Shown here in pieces: positions 26,193 through 35,261 of a stretch of DNA of 64,000 bases. This DNA comes from Actinoallomurus liliacearum (GTDB taxonomy: Bacteria > Actinomycetota > Actinomycetes > Streptosporangiales > Streptosporangiaceae). The first letter of the stretch is position 1. Each line of letters starts with the position of its first letter. Below the pieces are notes generated by a model. It did not search any database. It saw only the letters and a list, made by a program, of their open reading frames with translations, and had not been told where the DNA came from. Both the position numbers and the translations under genes were made by a program. Location of the stretch: NCBI RefSeq assembly GCF_039542035.1, contig NZ_BAABHJ010000032.1, positions 124,001-188,000 of the forward strand. Direction: 5' to 3'.

Positions 26193-28739
26193 GTGGTCTT
26201 TGACGAACGGCGCTATGTCCGGGAGGTGCTGGAGCCCGCCCGGGCGGCCGGGGACCAGCCGCCCGACGACCTGCGCCTGCGGTACGCCCTGCCGGATCCG
26301 CTGGTCGCCCGCGAGGTGGCCGACCGGGTCAAACGCGTGCGCACCTGCTGGCGCAAGGCACGGGGCCAGCTGCGGTTCCGCCGGCTGGTCGACCGTCTCG
26401 AAGGCGAGCACCTGAGGCTCGCGCCGCTGTTCGAGCGGGCGGCGGCGGGCGACCTGGCGCCGCTGCGCGCCGAGATCGCCGCCGCGGGCGACCGGGCCGG
26501 ACGCCGCCGTGCCGAGCTGCGGGACCGGCTGCTGGACGCCGCCGGGGACCTGCGCATGCTGTCACCCGCCGACCTGCGGGAGATCGGCGGCGAGGCCGCG
26601 GACGTCGCCCGCGCCGCCGGCATCGAGATCCGGGAGCCGGACCCGCTGCCGGCCGCACCGCCCTACGCCGGGTACGCGCGGGCCCGTGACGCGCTGGACG
26701 CCCTCGGCCTGCGGCACCTGCGCGAGTTCCTGACCGGCGAGCCGCACGCGGGCCGCGTCCTCGGTGGGACCCCCGACCTGCGGCCCGCGGCACAGCGGGT
26801 CGGTGAGCAGTGGAGCCGGCGGCCGCACGACGGGAACCGCACCAACGCCGACACGGTCCTGGTCGCGGTGCGTCAGGTCGGCGCCCGGCTGGCGGAGCTG
26901 GTGCGGTACGACGTCGTGGCGCGGCTGCGCGCACGGCACCAGCAGCGGGCCTCGGAGGGCGCGCTGCTGCGGTACGCCGCCGACGAGCTCGGGGTGGACC
27001 GCGACGACGCGCGCCGCCTGGTCTTCGCGATCCGGCGGGAGACCGCCCCGGCGGGCGGTCTGACCGCGCGGCTGCGCGACCTCATCGACGCGGGCGAGGT
27101 GCAGGCGGCCGCCGAACTGGCCGAGCTCGCCGGCGAGCCGGCCGGCGACGGGCGGGCCCTGGTGGACGACGCACGGGTCCTCGCGGACGAGGCGCGGCGG
27201 CGGGTGGCCGCGGCGACGGCGCTACGCCAGGAGGCGGCGTCCCTCCTGCTGTCCGACCCCGACGGGGCGTGGCTGCGGCTCGCCGACGCGCTGCGGCTGG
27301 TCGGCGACCTGCCCGGCGCCGCCGAACTGCAGGCCGGGCTGCCGCCCCGGGCGCCCGGACGGCTCGAGGCGGCCGTCGACGGCGCCGCCGTCGCGCTGTC
27401 CTGGTCGCCGTCACCGTCCCGCGTCGGTGAGATCGGGTACGTGGTGCTGCGCTGCTTGGGGCGGGTCCCCCGGCACCCCGGTGACGGGGAGCGGCTCGCG
27501 GCGGAGGCGGCGCACGCCCGTGACCCCGCGCCTCCCCTCAACGCGCCCGTCTACTACGCGGTGTTCGCCGTACGCGGCTCGGCGGCGTCGGCGCCCGCGG
27601 TCGCCGGGCCGGTCCTCGTGCGTCCCGAGCCGGCGGACGTCACCGTGACCGCCGCGGACGGCGTGGTCGCGGCCCGGTGGTCCTGCCCGCCCGAGGCGAT
27701 CCGCGTCATCGTGACCCGGGACGGCACGCCCGTCCCGGCGGCGCGCACCGGTTTCCGCGACGAGACCGTGCGCAACGGGACGACCTACCACTACCGCATC
27801 GCCGCCGCGTACCTCGGCGCCGACGGCGGGGAGACCGTGACGGCCGGGGTGCACGCCGCCGCGACGCCCGCCGCCCGGCCCGGCCCCGTGACCGGGTTCG
27901 ACGTCGAGCACGACCCCGCCGGGCGGCTCGTCGTCACCTTCGACCCGCCGGCCGACGGCGAGGTCGAGCTCGTCGCGATGGACGGGCCGCCGCCCTGGCC
28001 GCCCGGCACGACCCTGCCGCTGGAGGACGTTCGGCGGGTGGGCCGGGTGCTGCGCGCGGTCCCCGCTCCGGGTGGCCTCACGGTCGAGACGGGCCCGGGC
28101 GTGCTGCTGTCCGTGTCGGTCGCCGGGGACCTCGCCACCGTCGGCGCGTACCGCGAGCACGTGAGCCTGACGCCCCCACGCGAACTGATCGCCCAGCGGC
28201 GCGGCGAGATGATCATCCTGGGGTTCGACTGGCCGCCGGACGTCACCGAGGTCGAGGTCGCCTGGTGGTCGGGCACCGGCGACGCGCGCCGCCTGCCCGT
28301 CGGCCGTGCCGGGTACGACGCCCACGGCGGGGTGCGCCTCCCGGCGCCCGCGGACGAGACGGTCACCATCGAGGTCGCCGCGGCGGGGACGGCGCGGGGA
28401 CGGCGGGTCACCGGCTCGCCCGTGACCACCGTGGTGCCGGGCCGCACCGCCGTCGGCTACGAGGTGCGCCGCCCCCGCCTGCGCGGCCCGCTGACCGTCA
28501 CCCTGTCCGCCGCCGTCCCCGTACGCCTGCGGCGGCTGGTCCTGGTGACCAGGTCGGGTCCCATGCCGCAGCGGCCCGGCGACGGCCGGACGGTGATGAC
28601 CTGGGACGACGTCGACGTGCCCGCGCGCCTCGAGGTCGCGCTGCCGCGCCTGGCCCGGCCGTACTGGCTGCGCTGCTTCGCCGAAGACGACACAATCGAC
28701 CTGCGCGACCCCCCGGTCCGCCACCTGAAGGTGGGCTGA
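26193..28739 (+). CDS. Large protein with helical N-terminus and FN3-like C-terminal domains
   Basis: 848 aa from a GTG 9 nt after the Hsp70 stop. No signal peptide or membrane segment is seen, so it is presumably cytosolic. Residues 1 to about 390 are Arg/Ala/Leu-rich and helical, with saposin-free repeat-like helices. Residues about 390-600 look like two fibronectin-III domains (VALSWSPSPSRVGEIGYVVL; VAARWSCPPEAIRVIVTRDG with TTYHYRIAAAY). The rest continues as beta-rich modules (LIVTFDPP-like strand, GFDWPPDVTEVEVAWWSG). I do not recognise a full-length family. Its context suggests an adaptor or scaffold for the Hsp70 and GTPases (inference). Confidence 0.75.
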   Translation: MVFDERRYVREVLEPARAAGDQPPDDLRLRYALPDPLVAREVADRVKRVRTCWRKARGQLRFRRLVDRLEGEHLRLAPLFERAAAGDLAPLRAEIAAAGDRAGRRRAELRDRLLDAAGDLRMLSPADLREIGGEAADVARAAGIEIREPDPLPAAPPYAGYARARDALDALGLRHLREFLTGEPHAGRVLGGTPDLRPAAQRVGEQWSRRPHDGNRTNADTVLVAVRQVGARLAELVRYDVVARLRARHQQRASEGALLRYAADELGVDRDDARRLVFAIRRETAPAGGLTARLRDLIDAGEVQAAAELAELAGEPAGDGRALVDDARVLADEARRRVAAATALRQEAASLLLSDPDGAWLRLADALRLVGDLPGAAELQAGLPPRAPGRLEAAVDGAAVALSWSPSPSRVGEIGYVVLRCLGRVPRHPGDGERLAAEAAHARDPAPPLNAPVYYAVFAVRGSAASAPAVAGPVLVRPEPADVTVTAADGVVAARWSCPPEAIRVIVTRDGTPVPAARTGFRDETVRNGTTYHYRIAAAYLGADGGETVTAGVHAAATPAARPGPVTGFDVEHDPAGRLVVTFDPPADGEVELVAMDGPPPWPPGTTLPLEDVRRVGRVLRAVPAPGGLTVETGPGVLLSVSVAGDLATVGAYREHVSLTPPRELIAQRRGEMIILGFDWPPDVTEVEVAWWSGTGDARRLPVGRAGYDAHGGVRLPAPADETVTIEVAAAGTARGRRVTGSPVTTVVPGRTAVGYEVRRPRLRGPLTVTLSAAVPVRLRRLVLVTRSGPMPQRPGDGRTVMTWDDVDVPARLEVALPRLARPYWLRCFAEDDTIDLRDPPVRHLKVG

Positions 28740-28741
28740 GG

Positions 28742-28825
28742 ATGGGATACGACGCGGGACACGACCGCCCCGGCTCCCGCACGGCCTCCGGGCGGGGCGA
28801 CGCTCGACCGGAACGCGAGGGCTGA
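28742..28825 (+). CDS. Possible 27-codon leader/linker ORF
   Basis: ATG follows the previous stop by 2 nt, with GGGCTGAGG before it. The frame ends in TGA overlapping the GTPase start (TGATG). The peptide begins MGYDAGHDRPGS and is hydrophilic with no recognisable domain. It may only couple translation of the flanking genes, or be fortuitous. Confidence 0.3.
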   Translation: MGYDAGHDRPGSRTASGRGDARPEREG

Positions 28826-29982
28826 TGCCGTCGATCACTTGTCCCTACTGCTTCGCGCGGGTGGAGCGCGAACGGATCGCGTTCCGCTGCGCGGGCGGTC
28901 CCGGACGGGGCCCCGGCTGCGCGCCGCGGCTCGACGAGCGGCTGGCCGCCTACACCGGGTCCGCGGCGGCCGCGTCGCTGCCCCCGGTCTTCGGCCCGCC
29001 GGAGCCGCCGGCGCGCCTGCTGATCGGCCGGGCTCCGGTCCGCCGTGCCGCCTGCCCCGAGTGCGGGCGGACCACGGCCCGCCGCGCGTGCCCGGAGTGC
29101 CACAACCCGCTGCCCGCGGCGTACTGCGAGACACCGGGCAAGATCGTGGCCCTCGTCGGCGCGAAGAACTCCGGGAAGAGCACCTACATCTCGGTGCTGC
29201 TGCACGAGCTGTCACACCGGATCGGCGCGGAGCTCGGCACCTCGCTCGTCGCCTGCGACGACCGCACGATCGAGCGCTACAAGCGCGACTTCCACCGGCC
29301 GCTGTTCGGGGAGCGGCGGCTGCTGCCCGCGACCGCCAGCGCCGTGACGACGCCGCGCGACCCGCTGGTGTACCTCCTCACCCGGACCCGGCGCCGGCGC
29401 CTGCGGCAGCGGGACATGTCCCTGACGCTGGTGCTGTTCGACACGGCGGGTGAGGACCTGCGCAGCCGGGACGTCACCGACCTGCACCTGCGCTACCTCG
29501 CGGCGGCCGACGCCATCATCTTCCTCATCGACCCCCTGGAGCTGAAGACCGGGGACGGCGACCCGGACGGCGACCCCGTCAACGTCATCGCCCGGGTCAC
29601 CGAGCTGTTGCGCGCCGGCCGGGACGTCCCGCACGGCAGGCGGCTGCCGGTCCCCGCCGCCGTGGCGCTCACCAAGGTCGACGCGTTGCCGCTCGACGGG
29701 GCGCTGCAGCGGCACCGCGAGCGGACCGACGCGCTCGACCTGGACGACCGGGAGGCCGTGCAGGAGCAGGTCCGCGCGCTGCTGTACGACTGGCAGGCCG
29801 GGGAGCTCGACCGCTACCTGGGGCACGAGTACGCCGAGTACGGCCTGTTCGGGGTCTCCGCGCTGGGCGGTCTGCCACGCGACGGCGCGGTCGGTACGGG
29901 GGGCATCCGTCCGTACCGCGTCGAGGATCCGCTGCTGTGGCTGCTGTACCGGTTCGGGATGCTCGACGGGGCCCGCGGATGA
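28825..29982 (+). CDS. Zinc-ribbon GTPase (double-GTPase system type 1-like)
   Basis: 385 aa. N-terminal Cys pairs (CPYC at 5-8 and a later Cys) and a clear zinc ribbon CPECGRTTARRACPECHNPL near 77-96 precede a P-loop GTPase domain. Walker A is GAKNSGKST near 111, the G3-like strand is LFDTAGED near 203-210 and G4 is TKVD near 283. The domain resembles the DO-GTPase families that comparative genomics links with GAP1 proteins. It has no membrane segment. Its stop overlaps the GAP1-like start by 4 bases (ATGA), so it is likely co-translated with it. Confidence 0.75.
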   Translation: MPSITCPYCFARVERERIAFRCAGGPGRGPGCAPRLDERLAAYTGSAAAASLPPVFGPPEPPARLLIGRAPVRRAACPECGRTTARRACPECHNPLPAAYCETPGKIVALVGAKNSGKSTYISVLLHELSHRIGAELGTSLVACDDRTIERYKRDFHRPLFGERRLLPATASAVTTPRDPLVYLLTRTRRRRLRQRDMSLTLVLFDTAGEDLRSRDVTDLHLRYLAAADAIIFLIDPLELKTGDGDPDGDPVNVIARVTELLRAGRDVPHGRRLPVPAAVALTKVDALPLDGALQRHRERTDALDLDDREAVQEQVRALLYDWQAGELDRYLGHEYAEYGLFGVSALGGLPRDGAVGTGGIRPYRVEDPLLWLLYRFGMLDGARG

Positions 29983-32351
29983 TCTGGCGGCTGGACTACA
30001 CCTCGGTCGAGCGCGGGCCGACGGGCCGATCGGGCTTCCAGTTCGTCGAGATGAGCCCGGACACACCGCCCGACGTCATCGGCGCGGTCACCTCGTACAT
30101 GGCGTACCGGCCCCCGCCGGGGGCGCCGTCCGCGCCGGGCCCCGAGGAGCTGGCGGGCTTCCCCACCGCGCTGACCTACGGCCGCGCGGACGAGTACGCC
30201 GTGCTGGCCCGCTGCCGGTACACCGGCCGCGACTACTCGGGCCGGTACGGCAACTTCCTCGGACAGGCGATCGTGGCCACTCCGGAGGAGATGGAGGGGC
30301 TGCGGCCGATCGAGTTCTGGGACTCCCCCCTGTGGGACGCCGCCGTGCCGGCGGACGATCCGGCGGCGGCCGTCCTGACGCCCGGCACGGCGTTCGACCC
30401 GGAGACGCTCGTCGGACGGCTCGGCGGCGAGCGGGCGCACGACCGCCTCGCCGCGCTCCTCGACGCCGTCGCCACGGTGGTGGACGCGGGCCACGGCCGG
30501 GTGGTCCTGGTCGCCGAGGACGTCGAGGTCGTCGCCCGGTGGATCGCGGTGACGTCGTACTCGCTGCCCGCGGACCTCGCGGCGCAGCTCTCGTTCACGA
30601 CGTACGCCGCCGCCCCGGACGCCGCGCCGCAGGTCATCGTCGGCACCGTCCCGGCCGCCTGCCCGGACGGCGGTTTCCGCCTCGACGAACCGTTCGCCCC
30701 GGACGGCGCGCGGCCGGGCCGGTTCGCGCGGGTGATCACGGACTGCTGGCGGACCGGTGACCTGGACGGCATCGACGCGGTTGGGGAGCTGATCGCCGAC
30801 GGACCGCAGGGTCCCGGCGCTCTCGAGGACGCGGCGGCGCGGGGCTCCCGGGGCTCCGGGCGCTCCACCGACGGGGAGACCTCCTCGCCCGGCGGTACGG
30901 CGGGCGCGCCGCGTCACCTCCAGGACGGGGAGGTCCCCTCGGCCGGCTCCGCGGCGGCGGGCGGCGCGCGTCCCGCGCGGAACGGGGAGGTCCCCTCGCC
31001 CGACGGCGCGGCGGGCGGCTCTCCTCACCTCCGGGGCGGCGGGGTGTCCGCGCTCGATGGCGCGGCGGCGCTGCTCGCGTTGTGCCGAGGGGACACGGCC
31101 GTCTCCGCCGGCGAGCAGGCGGTGGCCGCCGGACTGGTCCGCGCCCGCGGGGTGCCCGGCTGGACCTGGCCGTCGCTGCGGCCCGCGCTGCCCGCGGTCG
31201 GCTTCGAACTGGCGGCGGCGCTCGCGGACGCGGTGCCGGAGGCGGCCGAGTGCTGTGTCCGGCTGGCCCTGGCGGACCCGGCGCTACGGCCGCGGCTGAC
31301 CGGGGTACGGCTGCGCGACGGGCTGCCGGAGGACTTCCGGACGGCGATGACCGGAGCGCCGGACCTGCGGGCGCTCGCCGGGGTCGTCGACCTCGCGGTC
31401 CAGGTCGGCGGCGCGGTGGACGCCGACCATCTGGTCGCGGCGGCGGCCGCCTGCGCGCGGCGTGGCGCGGGTGACGTGGCCGCGGCGGTCGAGGCGACTC
31501 CGCCGCTCTGGCGGGAGGCGATGGCCTCCGGCGTGGTGACCGGACTGGAGGCGAGCGCCTCGGCGGTCCGGCGGGCGATGCTGACGCCCGAGGCGTGTGC
31601 CGCGCTCGGCGACCGGGACTGGACGCGTGCCCCGCGCACCGGAGGCCTGGTCCTGTCCGCGCGCGCCGACCGCCTGACGGCCACCGCCGCGCTGGTCGAG
31701 CTCGAACCTCACGGCCTGCCCGACATCGAAGACCTGCTCGGCGTGCTGTGGACGGAGCCGCCGACGGTGCCGGAGTGCCGGTGGCTGGTGGAACGGCTGG
31801 GCCCGGCGATGCGGCGGTTCGCCGTCCTGCGCGCCCTGCCCCGCCGGGTGTTCGACGGCCTGCCGCTGGAGGCCGAGGAGGGCGTACGGCTCGCCCGGCT
31901 GATCCATGACCGGCTGCCGACCCTGGCCGGCGCGGCGCGCATGGTCCTGACCTACGAGCGGGCGCTGCGCGTCGGCTCCGAGGAGGACGTCGCCGTATTC
32001 CTGACCACGTTGCGGCGGGGCGAGCCGCTGCACGAACGCGCGCTGGCCGGTGTCTCCCGCGTCTTCGCCGGCCGCTCGCCCGCGGCGCGGGCCCGGATGC
32101 TCGTCGCGGCGCCCGACACCGTACGCGACGACCTGGCGGAACCCTGGCCGGCCGCCGGCCTGGACCGGCACGGCCGCACGGACCTGGCGGAGGTCGAGGC
32201 GCGCCTCACGGAGGCCGGTGTGGCCGTCGCGGCCATCGCGGCGTGGGCGGACGGGCTGGGGAGGTTCGCCCGGCGGCAGGTCGAGTCGGCGCTCACCGAC
32301 CGCGACCCGCGACTGGCCGCGGCATGGCGGCGTGCGCGGCGGGGGGCGTGA
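29979..32351 (+). CDS. GTPase-associated protein 1-like (GAP1-like)
   Basis: 790 aa. The start is the ATG overlapping the GTPase stop. The N-terminal about 190 residues (WRLDYTSVERGPTGRSGFQF, then ARCRYTGRDYSGRYGNFLGQ) match the N-terminal domain of GTPase-associated protein 1 as I remember it. About residues 298-352 hold a low-complexity repeat. The remaining helical part (about 353-790) has TPR/HEAT-like Ala/Leu/Arg helices. It always seems to travel with GTPases of the flanking type, so a regulator or platform for them is likely. No enzyme motif was seen. Confidence 0.75.
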   Translation: MIWRLDYTSVERGPTGRSGFQFVEMSPDTPPDVIGAVTSYMAYRPPPGAPSAPGPEELAGFPTALTYGRADEYAVLARCRYTGRDYSGRYGNFLGQAIVATPEEMEGLRPIEFWDSPLWDAAVPADDPAAAVLTPGTAFDPETLVGRLGGERAHDRLAALLDAVATVVDAGHGRVVLVAEDVEVVARWIAVTSYSLPADLAAQLSFTTYAAAPDAAPQVIVGTVPAACPDGGFRLDEPFAPDGARPGRFARVITDCWRTGDLDGIDAVGELIADGPQGPGALEDAAARGSRGSGRSTDGETSSPGGTAGAPRHLQDGEVPSAGSAAAGGARPARNGEVPSPDGAAGGSPHLRGGGVSALDGAAALLALCRGDTAVSAGEQAVAAGLVRARGVPGWTWPSLRPALPAVGFELAAALADAVPEAAECCVRLALADPALRPRLTGVRLRDGLPEDFRTAMTGAPDLRALAGVVDLAVQVGGAVDADHLVAAAAACARRGAGDVAAAVEATPPLWREAMASGVVTGLEASASAVRRAMLTPEACAALGDRDWTRAPRTGGLVLSARADRLTATAALVELEPHGLPDIEDLLGVLWTEPPTVPECRWLVERLGPAMRRFAVLRALPRRVFDGLPLEAEEGVRLARLIHDRLPTLAGAARMVLTYERALRVGSEEDVAVFLTTLRRGEPLHERALAGVSRVFAGRSPAARARMLVAAPDTVRDDLAEPWPAAGLDRHGRTDLAEVEARLTEAGVAVAAIAAWADGLGRFARRQVESALTDRDPRLAAAWRRARRGA
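30870..31034 (+). repeat. In-frame minisatellite in the GAP1-like gene
   Basis: Units begin at 30870, 30924 and 30981, with a degraded fourth at 31035 (54, 57 and 54 nt). Each encodes [DN]GE[TV][PS]S followed by 12-13 small residues ending in an Arg or Gln. The spacing stays in frame, so the linker length can vary without breaking the protein. Confidence 0.7.
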
Positions 32352-32355
32352 CGCG

Positions 32356-34173
32356 ATGCCCGTCGTCTACGTCTTGCTGTTCTGCCTCTGGGTCGGCCTG
32401 GTATGGGTCGAGTTCGTGTTCGTCGTCCCGGTCGCCGTACCGGTCGCCCTGGTCGCGGCCACCGGCGCGGGGATCGGCCGGTTCGCCGTCGTCGCGTGGC
32501 GGACCCTGACGGCCGTCAGGCTGGACGGGCCGTCCGCCGTGCCGCGGCCGGCGGCCGACGCGCCGGACCCGGTGTACCCGCAGTACCTCCTCGACCAGGT
32601 CTGGCGGGACGCCCGGACGCTGACGCTCCGGACGATCCCCTGGTGCCTGGCGGAGGCGCGCGGGGCCGTCACCACACTGACGGCGCGGATGCTGCCTCTC
32701 CCCCAGGGGCTCGCCGTGTTCCCGATCTGGCTCGGGTTGTGCGCCGGGATCCTGCTGTCGGCCCTGCCGCTGGCCGTCGCCGCCGTGGCCTTCGCCGTGG
32801 TGACCGTGTCGGTGGCGGGCGCCGGCCTGGTCGCCTGGTCGGCCTGCGTCCTGGTGCTCGGGACGGTCGAGCGGCTCTGGACCGCCTACCGCCGGATCCT
32901 GGTCGCCTGTCCCCATCCGGGCTGCTACGAGCGGCTGGCGCTGCCCGCGTACGCCTGCCCGAACTGCGACGCGCGGCACTTCCGGCTGGTCCCGAACCGG
33001 CTGGGCGCGTTCCGGCACGTCTGCCGGTGCGGCGCCCGGCTGCCCACGACGATCCTGCTCGGCCGGTTCCGGCTCAGCGCCTACTGCCCGCACTGCGGAC
33101 GCCCACTGCCCGGGCGGATCGGCCGGGCGCGGGTCGAGCCGCTGCCGTTCGTCGGCGGGCCCGCCGCCGGCAAGACCACGCTGATGTTCCTGGCGGTACG
33201 GGCGCTGCGCGCCGGCGCCGCCGCGTCCGGTGGGCGCGCGGAGTTCGTCGAGGCGCGCGACGCGGGCGCCTACGCCGACGCCCTGGCCGAACTCGACGCC
33301 GGCGGACGCCTGGCCAAGACCGGGCCGGAGCTGCCCGCCGCGACGATGCTGGACGTGACGCTGCCCGCGGGCCACCGGATCCTCTACCTGTTCGACCCGG
33401 CCGGTGAGCTGCACACCGGGGCGACGCGGGTCGAGCGGCTGCGCTACCTCGACCACGGCGAGGCGCTGCTGTTCGTCATCGACCCGTTCGCCCTGCCCGA
33501 GCTGCGCCCGGCGCTGTCCCGTGAGGAACGGCTGCTGGTCGAGGCGACCGCGACGTCCGAGGAGGACCCCGCCGACACGCTGCAGCGGCTGCTGGCCGAC
33601 CTGCGCTCCCGCGCCGACCAGGGCCGGCACCGTCGCATCGCCGTGGTCGTCACCAAGGCCGACGTCCTGCGCCGGACGTCGGTCGGCCGGGACGTCGAGG
33701 AGGACGTTCGCGGCTGGCTGGAGGGCGTCGGTCTCGGCAACACGATCCGCACGCTCGACCGCACCGCCGGGCACGTCCGCTACCTCGCCTCCGGCCTCGA
33801 CACCCCGTCGGCCGCCCTCGCCGACCTGTTCGGCTGGGCGGTCGGGCTGCCGATCGACGGGCAGGACCGCGGCCCGGCGGACTCCCCGGGCCGGGCCCGC
33901 GACGACCGACCCGCCACCACGGAGCGGTCAGGCGCCGCGGGACCGGGCACGGCGGAACCGCCCAGCGCGGCGGGGTCGGACGCGGCGGGATCGGACGCGG
34001 CAGGGGCGGGCGCGGCGGAAGGGCGGGGCTCGTGGCGCGCCCCCGGCCGGTCCGAACGGCTCGTTCCCCTCACGTACCAACTGGGCCGCGGTGTCCTGCT
34101 GACCGCGCTCGTCGTGCTCGGCCCCACGGCACTCCTCCTGCTGGGGCTGGCCGGCTACGCCCGGTTCCGCTGA
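32356..34173 (+). CDS. Membrane zinc-ribbon GTPase (double-GTPase system type 2-like)
   Basis: 605 aa. Hydrophobic N-terminal segments lie at about 3-48 and a second membrane block at about 115-175. Several zinc-ribbon pairs occupy 185-255 (CPHPGC, CPNC, CRC, CPHC). The GTPase domain has Walker A GGPAAGKTT near 266, a G3-like LFDPAGE near 344 and G4 TKAD near 433. A low-complexity Ala/Ser/Asp stretch and a final membrane helix (GVLLTALVVLGPTALLLLGL) follow. It anchors the system at the membrane (inference). It is the last gene of the operon, 4 nt after the GAP1-like gene. Confidence 0.75.
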   Translation: MPVVYVLLFCLWVGLVWVEFVFVVPVAVPVALVAATGAGIGRFAVVAWRTLTAVRLDGPSAVPRPAADAPDPVYPQYLLDQVWRDARTLTLRTIPWCLAEARGAVTTLTARMLPLPQGLAVFPIWLGLCAGILLSALPLAVAAVAFAVVTVSVAGAGLVAWSACVLVLGTVERLWTAYRRILVACPHPGCYERLALPAYACPNCDARHFRLVPNRLGAFRHVCRCGARLPTTILLGRFRLSAYCPHCGRPLPGRIGRARVEPLPFVGGPAAGKTTLMFLAVRALRAGAAASGGRAEFVEARDAGAYADALAELDAGGRLAKTGPELPAATMLDVTLPAGHRILYLFDPAGELHTGATRVERLRYLDHGEALLFVIDPFALPELRPALSREERLLVEATATSEEDPADTLQRLLADLRSRADQGRHRRIAVVVTKADVLRRTSVGRDVEEDVRGWLEGVGLGNTIRTLDRTAGHVRYLASGLDTPSAALADLFGWAVGLPIDGQDRGPADSPGRARDDRPATTERSGAAGPGTAEPPSAAGSDAAGSDAAGAGAAEGRGSWRAPGRSERLVPLTYQLGRGVLLTALVVLGPTALLLLGLAGYARFR

Positions 34174-34196
34174 GGACGACGCGCTCCACGCCGGGC

Positions 34197-34215
34197 CGGC
34201 CCCGGAAGGGGCCGC
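34197..34215 (+). terminator. Hairpin after the GTPase operon
   Basis: A 7-bp stem CGGCCCC/GGGGCCG with a 5-nt loop, 23 nt after the stop. It is short but well placed before the next gene's promoter. Confidence 0.35.
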
Positions 34216-34276
34216 TCCCGGCGCGGCCCGGCGCCGATCGAGGTGTTAGCGAGCGGACGCTGGTAAGGCTGGTGGT

Positions 34277-35203
34277 GTGAAAGCGATAACGATGCACCGC
34301 TACGGCGGCCCGGACGTACTCGAACTCACCGACGTGCCCGATCCGAAGGTCGGACCGGACTTCGTGCTGGTACGCGTGAAGGCGGCCGGGGTGAACCCGG
34401 TGGACTGGAAGATCCGGGAAGGGAACCTCGACGGTCTGTTCACCACGGACTTCCCCGTCATCCCCGGCTGGGACATGGCGGGCGTGGTCGAGCGGGTCGG
34501 CCCGGCCGTCAGCGAGTTCTCCCCCGGTGACGAGGTCATCGGGTACGTCCGGGAGGACCACATCGGCCGCGGCACGTACGCCGAACTGGTCTCGGCTCCG
34601 CTGCGCACGCTGGGCCGCAAGCCGAAGAGACTGTCCTGGGCCGAGGCCGCCGGGCTCCCGCTGGCCGGGCTGACCGCCTACCAGGCGCTCACGAAGGCCC
34701 TGGCCATCACTCCCGACGACACCGTGCTCGTCCACGCGGCCGCCGGCGGCGTCGGCTCGTTCGCCGTGCAGATCGCCCGCGCCAAGGGCGCCCGCGTCAT
34801 CGGCACGGCCGGCCCGCACAACCACGACTACCTGCGCGAGCTCGGCACCGAACCGGTCGCGTACGGGCCGGGCCTCGCGGACGAGGTGCGTCGCCTGGCA
34901 CCGGGCGGCGTGAACGCCGCCCTCGACCTCGTGGGCGGCGAGGCCATCGACGTCACGCCGGGGCTGTTGACCGACAAGGGACGCTGGGCGTCGATCATCG
35001 ACCCGTCCGTCCGGGACCGCGGGGGACGGTACGTCTTCGTCCGGCCGGATCCGACCGACCTCGCCGCGCTCGCGGGCCTGGCCGACGACGGGCGGCTGAA
35101 CGTCGCCGTCGCGAAGACCTTCCCGCTGGGCGAGGCGGCCGAGGCACAGCGGCTGAGCGCCGAGGGCCACACCCGGGGGAAGATCGTGCTGGAGATCGGG
35201 TGA
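34277..35203 (+). CDS. NADP-dependent zinc-independent oxidoreductase (quinone-oxidoreductase-like MDR)
   Basis: 308 aa from a GTG. The medium-chain reductase N-terminus is MKAITMHRYGGPDVLELTDV, with GVNPVDWKIREG and then PGWDMAGVVERVG. The NADP Rossmann motif is HAAAGGVGSFAVQIARAKGA near 154-173. No structural zinc lobe is present. The family reduces quinones or enones. The SDR-like gene follows about 60 nt downstream and may share its transcript. Confidence 0.9.
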   Translation: MKAITMHRYGGPDVLELTDVPDPKVGPDFVLVRVKAAGVNPVDWKIREGNLDGLFTTDFPVIPGWDMAGVVERVGPAVSEFSPGDEVIGYVREDHIGRGTYAELVSAPLRTLGRKPKRLSWAEAAGLPLAGLTAYQALTKALAITPDDTVLVHAAAGGVGSFAVQIARAKGARVIGTAGPHNHDYLRELGTEPVAYGPGLADEVRRLAPGGVNAALDLVGGEAIDVTPGLLTDKGRWASIIDPSVRDRGGRYVFVRPDPTDLAALAGLADDGRLNVAVAKTFPLGEAAEAQRLSAEGHTRGKIVLEIG

Positions 35204-35261
35204 GGAGCCCGGCCGGCGGGCCGAGGGAAGATCTTCAGGGCATCGGCACGTTGGGAAGCGC

